A stretch of DNA of 27,228 bases from an uncultured bacterium (GCA_903834855.1 CAILKS010000034.1:1-27228); one strand, 5' to 3'; shown: positions 8,034 to 16,358, counted from the first letter of the stretch. A program made the numbers and translations. The notes: a model not told the origin generated them from the letters alone.

Positions 8034-9359
8034 TTAAGAGTATTTCTGCATTGATTTTACAAACTCATCATTCTTTTCATATTCGTTATTAAAATACTTT
8101 GAAAAAGATGCAAAGGCTGGAGAAAATAAAATAATATCCCCCTCACCAGCTAGAGCAAAAGCTTTATCTACACAATCAGATAATTTTTCAAACTCATGTT
8201 CTTTTGGAAGATTCAATCGATCAGTTCCAGTGCCAGACAAATAAATTACTGCTTTAGTATTTTCTTTAATAGATTTTTCAAGATTCTCAATTGGAAGACC
8301 TTTATCATTACCACCAACAATTAAAATAGGTTTTAGGTTAAAGGTTGCAGTGATTGATTCCAAAGCTTTTATGGTTGCATCTCCAGTTGTTCCGTTATTG
8401 TCATTGAATACACGAACTCCTTTATAGGTACCAATATCCTCCAAACGCCCCTCAACTGCTTTAAAAGTCGCTACCGCCTCACGAATAGCTGCATCATCTA
8501 AACCACATTGGGAAGCAACCTCATAAGCTAATTTAGCAGCTATTTGATTATGTTCACCAATTAAATTAGTTTCAATATGACTATTAACAGCAATAATCAT
8601 TTCTTGATTGGGATCTCTTTTTTTAATTTCTTCTTCTGCGTCAGGGCTAACTATTAAAACATCTAATTCTTTTTGATTACGATAAATATTTGCCTTATCG
8701 TTGAAATATAATTCTTTATCATTTTTATAATAATTCATGTGATCGTCTAAGAAAGATGTAAAGACTGAAATGTGTGGACTTATTTTCATATCACCAAAAC
8801 CTTGCAATTGCCATGAGTCGAGTTCAAGCACCAAAAAATCTCCATCTTCTATTTCGTCTAGCAAAGGAAGATTTGCAACTCCACGAACATTTCCACCGAG
8901 ATGAACTTTTTTACCAGATAACTTTAAAATATGCGCAATCATTTGTGTGGTCGTACTTTTACCACGAGTGCCTGTAATGCCTATTATTCTTACATTTGGT
9001 AAATTTTTCATCACAATATCACACACAAGTGCCGCCGACATATAAACAGGTGTGTTTTGACTCTTCGCATATTTAATATTTTCACTATCTAATGGCACAC
9101 TTGACGCTTTAAAAATAAAATCCCTATTTTCAAAATCTTTCATTTTATGTTCTCCAAGATGATAAGTTATATTTTTATATTTTGAAAGAGCTAATACAGA
9201 AGTTGCCAATTCTTTTTCTGTTTTTTTATCAGTCACAATTAATTCTGCTCCATTTTTTGCAAAAAATTCTATATCTCCTAAACCACGACCGAGAAGCCCA
9301 AGCCCCATCGCTGTAATTTTCTTATTCTCAAAATATGGTAAATAAATTTCTTTCTTCAT
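8034..9359 (-). CDS. murD: UDP-N-acetylmuramoylalanine--D-glutamate ligase (MurD)
   Basis: This 441-residue cytoplasmic Mur ligase adds D-Glu to UDP-MurNAc-L-Ala. The N-terminal UDP-binding Rossmann domain starts near GLGLLGRGLG (19-28). The central ATPase has the P-loop GITGTRGKSTTT (127-138) and ELDSWQLQG (179-187), which corresponds to the family ELSSFQL motif. NDNNGTTGDAT marks the C-terminal domain entry, and IVGGNDKG is also family-typical. The length is normal. It is the last gene of the operon, starting 2 nt after murC. Trp in place of Phe in the SSFQL-type motif is a variation but does not remove a catalytic residue. Confidence 0.93.
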   Translation of the reverse strand: MKKEIYLPYFENKKITAMGLGLLGRGLGDIEFFAKNGAELIVTDKKTEKELATSVLALSKYKNITYHLGEHKMKDFENRDFIFKASSVPLDSENIKYAKSQNTPVYMSAALVCDIVMKNLPNVRIIGITGTRGKSTTTQMIAHILKLSGKKVHLGGNVRGVANLPLLDEIEDGDFLVLELDSWQLQGFGDMKISPHISVFTSFLDDHMNYYKNDKELYFNDKANIYRNQKELDVLIVSPDAEEEIKKRDPNQEMIIAVNSHIETNLIGEHNQIAAKLAYEVASQCGLDDAAIREAVATFKAVEGRLEDIGTYKGVRVFNDNNGTTGDATIKALESITATFNLKPILIVGGNDKGLPIENLEKSIKENTKAVIYLSGTGTDRLNLPKEHEFEKLSDCVDKAFALAGEGDIILFSPAFASFSKYFNNEYEKNDEFVKSMQKYS

Positions 9360-9361
9360 AT

Positions 9362-10645
9362 TTATTTTTTAAGAGGAATTTTATTAAGTTCTGCAAATGC
9401 GTCACCTGCTCCAATATTTAAAACAATAGTATTTGATTCAGTAATATCCATAATCTTACTTGGCATATCTGTTATGGAAGAAAGAGTTTCTGCGTGTCCA
9501 CCCTTTTCAATAATTGAATCTCTTAAATCTAGAGATGAAACAGATAAATCAGTTTCGAGACGGGCTTTATAAATTGGCATTAAAGAAACAAAATCAGCCG
9601 TTTTCAAAATATCTGTAAATTCTTCAAAAAATGCTTTGGTACGAGAATGAAGATGCGGTTGAAAAAATACGTGTAGCTTAAAGTCCGGTGTTGGATATTT
9701 AGAGCGTAGTGCTTCTAGTGTTGCTTTGATTTCATTTGGATGATGACCATAGTCATCATAAACAACTACACCATTTTCTGTTTTACCTTTGTATTCCAAT
9801 CTACGCCATGTGCCTGGGAAATTCTTCAAGCCTTCACGAATTTTTATTTCATCTAATCCAAGCTCTTTTAAAAGAGCACAAACTAACTGTGCATTTGATT
9901 GATTATGCTCACCCAAAACACTAAGCTCTATACTTTTTCGATCAATACAATCTGCGTCTATTTTTTTTGCTTTGGTGTTTAAAGAAACGTTACTATGTGT
10001 TACCAAAAAACCTTCTTCATCTAGTTTGTCGGCAAATGATTGAAAAGCATCGTGTATATCTTCAATGTCTTTATAATAATCTAAATGGTCAGCATCAATA
10101 TTTGTAACAATAATATGACGAGGATTTAAATTAAGAAATGATCTCCTATATTCACAGGATTCAACAACTAAATACTTGCTATCCCCTGCAATAAAATTTG
10201 TACCGCCATCTGATAATAAACTACCGATAATAATTGTCGGATTGATGCCACATGCTTTTAATGCATAATAAGTCATAGCAGTTGTAGTAGTTTTGCCATG
10301 AGTCCCGCAAATAGAAATTGTTGTATACTCCTTTGTTAAAAGTCCAAGGGCTTCGGGATATGTCATACACTTTATTCCTCTTTTTCTCGCCTCAACTAAT
10401 TCAACATTATCATCACTAATCGCAATTGTATAAATAACTAAATCCAAACCATCTTTAAGATTAGAAGCATCTTGTCCAATAAAAATATCCAAGCCCTCTT
10501 CTTTTAATTTTTCAAGAATATCAGATGTAGCTCCATCTGAACCACCAACACTTGCTCCATTTGCATGACAATATCTAGCAAGAGCTGAAAGTCCAATGCC
10601 TCCAATTCCGATGCAGTGTATATTTTTATAATCTGTTAATTTCAT
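9362..10645 (-). CDS. murC: UDP-N-acetylmuramate--L-alanine ligase (MurC)
   Basis: This 427-residue ligase adds L-Ala to UDP-MurNAc, the first peptide step of peptidoglycan precursor synthesis. HCIGIGGIGLSALA (10-23) is the MurC-type N-terminal glycine-rich motif. GTHGKTTTTAM (114-124) is the ATP P-loop, and YDDYGHHPNEI (296-306) is the Mur ligase C-terminal signature. The length is slightly short of E. coli MurC (491). Mpl is the main alternative, but pairing with murD favours MurC. The start codon lies 1 nt after the pheT stop, with no Shine-Dalgarno site, implying translational coupling in the operon. Confidence 0.93.
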   Translation of the reverse strand: MKLTDYKNIHCIGIGGIGLSALARYCHANGASVGGSDGATSDILEKLKEEGLDIFIGQDASNLKDGLDLVIYTIAISDDNVELVEARKRGIKCMTYPEALGLLTKEYTTISICGTHGKTTTTAMTYYALKACGINPTIIIGSLLSDGGTNFIAGDSKYLVVESCEYRRSFLNLNPRHIIVTNIDADHLDYYKDIEDIHDAFQSFADKLDEEGFLVTHSNVSLNTKAKKIDADCIDRKSIELSVLGEHNQSNAQLVCALLKELGLDEIKIREGLKNFPGTWRRLEYKGKTENGVVVYDDYGHHPNEIKATLEALRSKYPTPDFKLHVFFQPHLHSRTKAFFEEFTDILKTADFVSLMPIYKARLETDLSVSSLDLRDSIIEKGGHAETLSSITDMPSKIMDITESNTIVLNIGAGDAFAELNKIPLKK

Positions 10646-10646
10646 A

Positions 10647-12566
10647 TTAGCGAATTTCGTAACCTTTATCTTTAAAGACTTTATAATACGCTTCCATCAT
10701 TTCATTTACTTCTTCATCAGTAAGAGTCTTTTCATAACTTTGAAATACTAAACGAAACGCGAAAGAAGTTTTTCTGACGCCTTCTATTTCTTTAGGGAAT
10801 GTATCAAAAAGATCGACACGAGTAACAAGAGTATTCCGTACTTCAAGACAAAGAGTATTGATACTCTCCCATGTCGTAATAGCAGGTACCCACATAGCAA
10901 TATCACGGGCAATAAACGGATAAGCCGAGACTGGTTTGTAGCTAACCACAGGTAAAGATGTGAATGAGGGTGCTTCATAATTTATTGGATCCGGAAGTAA
11001 TTCAATCATTGTATCAAAATCAATTTCAATAACATAAGGTTTGGTTGATACTGTTGTATAGTCTAATGAAGTAAGTTCTAAAGTACGTTTAATTTCTGCT
11101 AATATCATATCTACTCCATCTGTAAAATTACTCTTCTTTCCTCCATCGTCAATAGCAAGAGCTAAATGACGAGTTTCTTTATCTTTAGAAAAGACATTCC
11201 CTATTTCAAAAATCTTAATTACCTTTTCACCAATTAGCGGCGCGTTATAAATATTAAGAGAAAGTGAATTTAGCATTCCATGCCCTAAACTATTACGAAG
11301 CTTTTCTTTATCGTCCGCAAGACCTTTTATAAGTTCCACTTCACCAATATCACCAAAAGTATAAGTCATGACTTCGGAGAATCCATTTCTTACTAAAATT
11401 TCTCGTATTTTATTTTCATAAAACATTCTTTTGTGAGGAAGACCCTCACGATTTAAAACAGGAAGTACTGGCACAAGTTTGTCGTATCCAATAATACGCC
11501 CCACCTCTTCTGCGACATCTTCTTTAATACGAATATCTAATCTTTCAGATGGAACTTCAACTGTATAAACATCATTCTCCATCACATATTTAAATAAAAG
11601 TTTTTTAAATGTTTCTTCTACTTCATCATTTGTATATTTTGTACCAAGTATGGCATTAATATCTTCAAGTGAGACAGATAATGAAAACATCTCATCTACT
11701 TTTGGATAAATATCTGTCACAAGTGAAGCTTTTGCATCAACACATATTTCTTTAATTAAATTTGCAGTCATATACAAACCTTCTTCAATTAAAGAGTTTG
11801 CAATTCCATTTTCAAAACGCTTTGAAGCATCTGTTCTTAAATCATATTTCTGGGAAGTCTTACGAATTAAGGTTGGCTCAAAATTAGCACTCTCTAAAAT
11901 CACACTTGTGGTATCGGATTGTATGCCACTAAACTTCCCACCTTTTATTCCTGCAAGACCAAGGACCTTTTCGTCATCTGCAATGACAAGAGCTGCTTCA
12001 TCTAATTTGAGGGACTTTTCATCTAAAGTGACCAATGTTTCACCTGCACGAGCCACGCGCGCACTTAAAGTACCCTTAATACTCCTTGTATCATAGGCAT
12101 GCATAGGCTTATTGAGAGAAAACTGCACATAGTTGGTAATATCAACAATATTGTTAATACTTCTCTGACCTATAGATTCAAGCCTCTCCTTGAGCCATTT
12201 TGGGCTTTCTTCAACCTTTACATTGTCTAAGCAAACCCCCATAAAACGAGTACATTTTTCACCATTTTCTATTGAAATTAGTGGGCTTTGAATGCTTGAA
12301 TCGAGAAAAGCTTCGCTTTTCTTGATTCTCTCATCTTCCTTAAATGTAAAACCAAAATCTGCGCAAAGCTCACGAGCCATACCTATGTGTCCAAGAGCGT
12401 CATGTGCTCTATTTGGTAAAACTTTAATATCAAAAACGGTTCCTACTTCGGTAGTAATAATCTCCTCTACCTCAAAAGATTTCTTATTAATCGTTTCAGA
12501 AATTACTCCATCTTCTGGAAGTGTTTCAACAATATAATCTTGTAACCACGCTTTTGAAAATTTCAT
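10647..12566 (-). CDS. pheT: Phenylalanine--tRNA ligase beta subunit, lacking the EMAP-like domain
   Basis: This 639-residue beta subunit of PheRS is much shorter than E. coli PheT (795). The usual start MKFSxxWL is followed within 50 residues by FDIKVLPNRAHDALGHIGMAREL, so the EMAP/OB-type tRNA-binding domain (B2) that normally sits between them is missing. The B3/B4 editing region follows (NNIVDITNYVQF, KPMHAYD), then the B5 domain, the catalytic-like core and a C-terminal FDX-ACB anticodon-binding domain (about 545-639, from VSAYPFIARDIAMWV). It starts 3 nt after pheS. A hairpin-forming segment lies inside it at 12298-12328. Confidence 0.95.
   Translation of the reverse strand: MKFSKAWLQDYIVETLPEDGVISETINKKSFEVEEIITTEVGTVFDIKVLPNRAHDALGHIGMARELCADFGFTFKEDERIKKSEAFLDSSIQSPLISIENGEKCTRFMGVCLDNVKVEESPKWLKERLESIGQRSINNIVDITNYVQFSLNKPMHAYDTRSIKGTLSARVARAGETLVTLDEKSLKLDEAALVIADDEKVLGLAGIKGGKFSGIQSDTTSVILESANFEPTLIRKTSQKYDLRTDASKRFENGIANSLIEEGLYMTANLIKEICVDAKASLVTDIYPKVDEMFSLSVSLEDINAILGTKYTNDEVEETFKKLLFKYVMENDVYTVEVPSERLDIRIKEDVAEEVGRIIGYDKLVPVLPVLNREGLPHKRMFYENKIREILVRNGFSEVMTYTFGDIGEVELIKGLADDKEKLRNSLGHGMLNSLSLNIYNAPLIGEKVIKIFEIGNVFSKDKETRHLALAIDDGGKKSNFTDGVDMILAEIKRTLELTSLDYTTVSTKPYVIEIDFDTMIELLPDPINYEAPSFTSLPVVSYKPVSAYPFIARDIAMWVPAITTWESINTLCLEVRNTLVTRVDLFDTFPKEIEGVRKTSFAFRLVFQSYEKTLTDEEVNEMMEAYYKVFKDKGYEIR
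12298..12328 (-). other. Hairpin inside the pheT coding region
   Basis: Fourteen paired positions (one G-T) flank the loop TTC: GAATCGAGAAAAGC at 12298-12311 against GCTTTTCTTGATTC at 12315-12328. It lies about 240 nt into pheT and encodes a Lys/Ser/Glu-rich stretch. It is stronger than expected inside a gene; a pausing or processing role is speculative. Confidence 0.45.
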
Positions 12567-12569
12567 ATA

Positions 12570-13331
12570 TTAAAATTGATTAACCACACGAAGATCCCCG
12601 CTGTAAAGAAGTCGAATATCTTCTATTCCATATTTAAGCATTACCATCCTATCTATTCCACAACCAAAAGCAAAACCACGATAATCACTAGAATTAATTC
12701 CTCCTGCTTCTAAAACTTTTGGATGTACCATCCCAGCTCCACCTATTTCTATCCAACCAGTCTGTTTACAAATATTACAACCACTACCTTTACACTTAAA
12801 ACATTGCATATCCACTTCATTCCCTGGCTCAACGAATGGAAAATAACTCGAACGAAGCCTGACTACTAAATCAGTTCCAAAAAATTCAGAAAAAAACTTT
12901 TCAATCACACCAATCATCATAGATAGCGATGCGTCTTTTGCAACGTATAACATTTCAACTTGATGAAATTGTGCTTCGTGAGTTGCATCTGTTGCTTCAT
13001 TACGAAATGTTTTTCCTGGACAACAAATTGCAATTGGTAATTCTTTTCCTTCTGCTACATATTTTTCCATCCTACGTATTTGCATATTACTAGTATGTGT
13101 ACGAAGCACATGTCCGACTTCACCACCTAATTTATTTAATCCCCTTCTATCTTTAATCCAAAAAGTATCCTGCATATCTCTTGCTGGGTGATCAGCTGGA
13201 ACATTTAATGCATCAAAATTGTGCCATTCATCTTCTAATTCCGGACCATCAACTGTATCAAAACCCATCTTTGAAAAGATGTCTGAAATGCGCGCAATCG
13301 CGAGAGTTATTGGATGTAAGTGTCCTGTCAT
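12570..13331 (-). CDS. pheS: Phenylalanine--tRNA ligase alpha subunit, short form
   Basis: This 253-residue catalytic subunit of PheRS compares with 327 in E. coli. The N-terminal coiled-coil arm that contacts tRNA-Phe is absent; the protein begins at the catalytic core (TGHLHPITLA). Class II motif 1 lies around GFDTVDGPELE, motif 2 is RNEATDATHEAQFHQVE (110-126) and motif 3 is GFAFGCGIDRMVML (219-232). A four-Cys zinc-like insertion, C177xxC180 and C185xxC188, precedes GWIEIGGAGMVHP, as in many bacterial PheS. An in-frame TGA upstream and no other start fix the ATG at 13331. It is the first gene of pheS-pheT-murC-murD. Confidence 0.95.
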   Translation of the reverse strand: MTGHLHPITLAIARISDIFSKMGFDTVDGPELEDEWHNFDALNVPADHPARDMQDTFWIKDRRGLNKLGGEVGHVLRTHTSNMQIRRMEKYVAEGKELPIAICCPGKTFRNEATDATHEAQFHQVEMLYVAKDASLSMMIGVIEKFFSEFFGTDLVVRLRSSYFPFVEPGNEVDMQCFKCKGSGCNICKQTGWIEIGGAGMVHPKVLEAGGINSSDYRGFAFGCGIDRMVMLKYGIEDIRLLYSGDLRVVNQF

Positions 13332-13367
13332 GAATTCTATTTTAGCATAAAATAGAATTCATGACAG
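13325..13367. repeat. Perfect 20-bp palindrome over the pheS start
   Basis: CTGTCATGAATTCTATTTTA (13325-13344), a 3-nt centre, and its exact complement (13348-13367). The pheS ATG (13331-13329) lies inside one arm. On either strand the sequence reads CTGTCA, 17 nt, TAAAAT, 7 nt, ATG, so the palindrome contains a promoter-like layout in both directions. Confidence 0.85.
13339..13367 (-). promoter_or_regulatory. Promoter of the pheS-pheT-murC-murD operon
   Basis: CTGTCA (13362-13367), a 17-nt spacer ending in TGC, and TAAAAT (13339-13344) make an extended -10 promoter. It ends 7 nt before the pheS ATG, so the mRNA would be leaderless and the palindrome would act at DNA level rather than as an RNA hairpin. 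Confidence 0.5.
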
Positions 13368-13465
13368 TTTCAAGTTTCCAGTTTTTAGTTTCCAGAGAAT
13401 TCAAAATACGGGACGGCCGTAGGCCTTCCCGTATTTTCTTGAAACTGGGAACTGGAAACTTGGAA
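13368..13465. terminator. Large nested inverted repeat, probable terminator of the glycosyltransferase operon
   Basis: The inner stem 13403-13437 (AAAATACGGGA and GGCC against GGCC and TCCCGTATTTT, one mismatch) is flanked by degenerate arms built from TTTCCAGTTT-like words (13371-13402) that pair with their complements at 13438-13464. The arm ends directly at the glycosyltransferase stop codon (13466-13468). T-runs flank the GC-rich stem on both strands, so it could stop transcription from either side. Confidence 0.65.
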
Positions 13466-14728
13466 CTACTTTTTCGTATCCTGAAGAACCCACTCATTTC
13501 TTCTTTTGAAAAAAGTATCGATGACTGCGCGTCCTAAAAATAATGGAACGAAAAAAGGATAAACAATAAAATAAGCAGGGAAATTTTTAAAAAATTCCTG
13601 TTTATCATCTGATAAAGTATTACCAACATATAAAGCAAGCAAGAACATTGAAAACATTACCATGGTAACAAATGACATTACATTTGTATTAAAATAAAAG
13701 AAATCAAATGTTGGGAAATGTGGATGAAAACCAACAACCATAAAACGGGTGAACCATGTGATTACTTGTGAAAAAAGACCATAGATTATAAAAGCTGCAG
13801 CATACAAACCATAGAAAACAAAAAGGAAAGCTATCGGAAGCATAAACATACCAAAATTTCCGTATTCTTTTTTGAAAAACAAATCTCTATAATCTAATGC
13901 ATTTTCTAAAAACCCTCTTGCCCAACGAAGCCTTTGATAGAAAAATCCCTTAAATGTTTCTGGGCCGATTGTATAAACAAGAGCCTTGTGTGAATTCATA
14001 ATTTTAAGATGAGCGCGATGCATCCTTAAAGTAATTTCAAAATCTTCTGTATTGTGTGCTTTCCGATAAACTCCAATTTTATCAAATACCTCACGACGAA
14101 AAATAGAAAACGGGCCTGGGGCTACTTGTATGGCATCTAATTCTCCATAAGTTTTTCTAAAGAAAATATTTATAAGATATTCAATAGCTTGTATTCTCTG
14201 TACAAAAGTTCTTGGATTACGAATATGAATACACGGAACAACAGCCATAACTGTAGAATCAACATTTAAATAATAAACTATAGACCTAAGCGCATTCGGT
14301 GCAACAAAAGAATCTGCATCAAGACATCCAAAAAGATCACTTGTTGAACTAGCTAAAGCTAAATTAACAGCTGTATGTTTTCCACCGTTTTCTTTTGTGA
14401 TAACTTTTATCTGATTTGGATTTTTAAATTCATAAACTTTTGCAATAGCTAAAGTTTTATCCAAACTACCATCATCAACAATAACAATTGAAAGTTTATC
14501 TTTTGGATAATCTAATTGAAGTAGAGAATCAAGCGTCCCTGCGAGTGTTTTTTCTTCATTCCAACATGGAACAGCAATAGTAACTGTTGGATAAACTTCA
14601 CTCTTTTGTTTCTCTTCGTGTTTTATTTTTTTCTTATTTTCAAAAAATGTTGTTAAAAGGAAAATCTGAAAATACATCGAAATAAATAAGAACGGATACA
14701 TTAAACCATGTAATATGGGATATATCAT
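13466..14728 (-). CDS. Processive family 2 glycosyltransferase (poly-GlcNAc/cellulose synthase-like)
   Basis: This 420-residue membrane enzyme extends a polysaccharide from nucleotide sugars. One membrane segment (about 5-28) precedes a GT2 catalytic domain. The acidic motifs are intact: DDGS (85-88), DADS (137-140), TED (227-229) and QRLRW (265-269, the QxxRW signature of processive enzymes). Three or four C-terminal membrane segments follow (about 290-400). It most resembles PgaC/NodC-type N-acetylglucosaminyltransferases; the sugar cannot be read from sequence. It starts 3 nt after the thioredoxin-like gene, and the stop abuts a large inverted repeat. Confidence 0.88.
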   Translation of the reverse strand: MIYPILHGLMYPFLFISMYFQIFLLTTFFENKKKIKHEEKQKSEVYPTVTIAVPCWNEEKTLAGTLDSLLQLDYPKDKLSIVIVDDGSLDKTLAIAKVYEFKNPNQIKVITKENGGKHTAVNLALASSTSDLFGCLDADSFVAPNALRSIVYYLNVDSTVMAVVPCIHIRNPRTFVQRIQAIEYLINIFFRKTYGELDAIQVAPGPFSIFRREVFDKIGVYRKAHNTEDFEITLRMHRAHLKIMNSHKALVYTIGPETFKGFFYQRLRWARGFLENALDYRDLFFKKEYGNFGMFMLPIAFLFVFYGLYAAAFIIYGLFSQVITWFTRFMVVGFHPHFPTFDFFYFNTNVMSFVTMVMFSMFLLALYVGNTLSDDKQEFFKNFPAYFIVYPFFVPLFLGRAVIDTFFKRRNEWVLQDTKK

Positions 14729-14731
14729 AAA

Positions 14732-15487
14732 TTAATCAGCCGCCTTTGTGGTGGTGGCCACAGTCGTAGTTGCAGTAACTGTTACTTTTGGAGGATTTTG
14801 TTTTACAATAACTTTTTTAGATAAAGAAGCTGTGGTAGTTGCTACTTTAAGTGTGTCTGGTAAAAGTTTCTCAAGTTCTTCGACGGTTTTAAAACCAATA
14901 TATGTTTTATCCTCAATAACAAGAGCCGGCAATGAAGATTTAACACGATATATAGTTTTCATGGAATCTATAGCTGTAAGATCTAAATTATAATCAAATG
15001 AATATATACGTAGATCTGGATATATTTCTCTTAAACGAGTAAGTACATATCCTTCCTTTTCACAATCAGCACAATCGCCCTGATTAGAGTAGAAGTAAAT
15101 TATGAAAATTGGTTTTTTTGCGGCCCCACATTTGTTAGCTAACTTTTTTGACAAAAGATAATCTTTTATTTGAAGAAGCGAATAATACTTTTTCAAATAT
15201 ACAACATCATTATCTTCAGCTCCACGATCTGCCTCAGTTCTAGATAATTTATCTCCAAGAGTGGAAAGCTCTGGGGAAAGACTACTCTCACCGACATTTG
15301 AACAAGGAACTTCTCCAAGAAGAGAGAACTGAGTTTCACTAGAAAGAATATCTATTGCAATATTATCTTGAATAGATTTTACACTTTCAACTCTTTTATT
15401 TGAAAAAAAAGTTGAAGCAAAAAAAGCCGTTGCAAAAATTGCAGAGGTTATAGCAAACGTAAAAATGTATTTTTTAGTATCCATCAT
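14732..15487 (-). CDS. Membrane-anchored thioredoxin-fold protein
   Basis: This 251-residue protein has an N-terminal membrane anchor (about 7-28). A helical region spans 30-125, and a thioredoxin-like domain spans about 125-210: PIFIIYFYSNQGDCADCEKE carries CxxC at 139-142, with a cis-Pro candidate at P187 (SSLPALVIEDK). A Thr/Val-rich tail with repeated TTTV-like steps ends the protein. It is probably an extracytoplasmic redox or disulfide protein; no specific family is recognised. It starts 8 nt after the CCA end of tRNA-Thr. M2 is an equally possible start. The glycosyltransferase follows in the same operon. Confidence 0.7.
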   Translation of the reverse strand: MMDTKKYIFTFAITSAIFATAFFASTFFSNKRVESVKSIQDNIAIDILSSETQFSLLGEVPCSNVGESSLSPELSTLGDKLSRTEADRGAEDNDVVYLKKYYSLLQIKDYLLSKKLANKCGAAKKPIFIIYFYSNQGDCADCEKEGYVLTRLREIYPDLRIYSFDYNLDLTAIDSMKTIYRVKSSLPALVIEDKTYIGFKTVEELEKLLPDTLKVATTTASLSKKVIVKQNPPKVTVTATTTVATTTKAAD

Positions 15488-15495
15488 ATCTGTAT

Positions 15496-15571
15496 TGGAG
15501 CCAGAACTCAGATTCGAACTGAGGACCTATTGTTTACAAAACAATTGCTCTACCAACTGAGCTATTCTGGC
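15496..15571 (-). tRNA. tRNA-Thr (anticodon TGT)
   Basis: GCCAGAA/TTCTGGC acceptor arms pair perfectly. The D arm AGCTCAGTTGGTAGAGC is standard. The anticodon stem ATTGT/ACAAT encloses TTTGTAA, giving anticodon TGT. The T arm CTCAG/CTGAG encloses TTCGAAT. The discriminator is T and CCA is encoded (15496-15498), unlike the tRNA-Ser in this window. A decayed copy of its 5' half lies upstream at about 15605-15689. The next gene begins only 8 nt downstream. Confidence 0.96.
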
Positions 15572-15604
15572 TTATTTAATTTGGTAATGCACTTTTATTA
15601 TTAC

Positions 15605-15689
15605 TGCACAATCTCCTGTGTCCGCAATTGTTTTTGAAACAATTGTCATTTAATTACGGCTTCGCCTTTGCCAATTGAGCTATTCTGGC
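15605..15689 (-). pseudogene. tRNA-Thr pseudogene (decayed copy)
   Basis: Reading down from 15689, the first 19 bases match the intact tRNA-Thr except for one change (GCCAGAATAGCTCAATTGG). About 25 nt containing GGCGAAGCC then interrupt the D arm. A region like the anticodon arm follows as a perfect 9-bp hairpin at 15625-15645 (CAATTGTTT/AAACAATTG), in which the TGT anticodon is lost. No T arm or acceptor 3' strand remains. The homing-endonuclease-like gene ends 10 nt upstream. Confidence 0.65.
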
Positions 15690-15698
15690 TTGGTTTAG

Positions 15699-16292
15699 TT
15701 ACTTAACCTTTATGGTATCTATCCTTTCTAGAATCTCTTTAAACAAGAGTGAATCTGCGTAACGTAAGGAAATAGTACCAAATTTTAGTCTTTTTGTCGA
15801 ATGTTTTGTTTTCTTCTTATGTAAAGTACCAATGTAGAACTGAGACTTGTTTATTTTAGTTATTTTAGACCAAAAATCAATAAGTTCTTTTTCTTTTTGA
15901 TCAGAATGATAATGTACTAAAATATGTAATCTAGTTTCATCCACTTTGCATATTTTTCGTAAAAATGTAAGAAACATAACTATTAGTGCTGGGTCACTAT
16001 TTGCTATAGCTATAGTGTTTCCACTTTTTGAACCTTCACCCCAATATAAAGCAAGTCCGGCTATATAAAGAGTCTGTAATTCTTTTGGTATTTTTTTAAG
16101 AATCGAGCAACTAAAACTATTCAATCTTTTGTGATGCTTTATGATAACAGCATTAGATCTAGAACGCATTGTTGCACCACTTTTAAGAATAATATATCTA
16201 GCTCCTGAACAAGAAATCTTAAACTTCTCTGCAACTTCTGCTATAGAAAGACCAGAAACATATGCGTCTTTAATTTTATCTTTTATCACCAC
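15699..16292 (-). CDS. Putative HTH-LAGLIDADG-like homing endonuclease
   Basis: This 197-residue protein has a helix-turn-helix at about residues 5-45 (SIAEVAEKFKISCSGARYIL-like). It is followed by YIAGLALYWGEGSK (76-89), which has the shape of a LAGLIDADG motif with the acidic residue at Glu86. The rest is basic and of alpha-beta character. Similar HTH plus YWGEG proteins are common in Patescibacteria. Only one such motif is seen, so it would act as a dimer. It starts at a GTG with TAA directly before it. Placement beside a broken tRNA-Thr copy supports a mobile, tRNA-targeting gene, but cleavage activity is inferred. A plain DNA-binding protein is the alternative. Confidence 0.5.
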   Translation of the reverse strand: MVIKDKIKDAYVSGLSIAEVAEKFKISCSGARYIILKSGATMRSRSNAVIIKHHKRLNSFSCSILKKIPKELQTLYIAGLALYWGEGSKSGNTIAIANSDPALIVMFLTFLRKICKVDETRLHILVHYHSDQKEKELIDFWSKITKINKSQFYIGTLHKKKTKHSTKRLKFGTISLRYADSLLFKEILERIDTIKVK

Positions 16293-16358
16293 TTAAGTTT
16301 AACACACTAGCAGTTATGTAACCACTAAGATATTAACTTTTATAATAATAGAAACCGT

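Noticed and set aside
13361..13560. Plus-strand frame starting at the ATG of the mirror promoter in the palindrome
   Set aside because: It translates the hairpin arms and the antisense of the glycosyltransferase end; no family resemblance. The promoter symmetry is reported instead.
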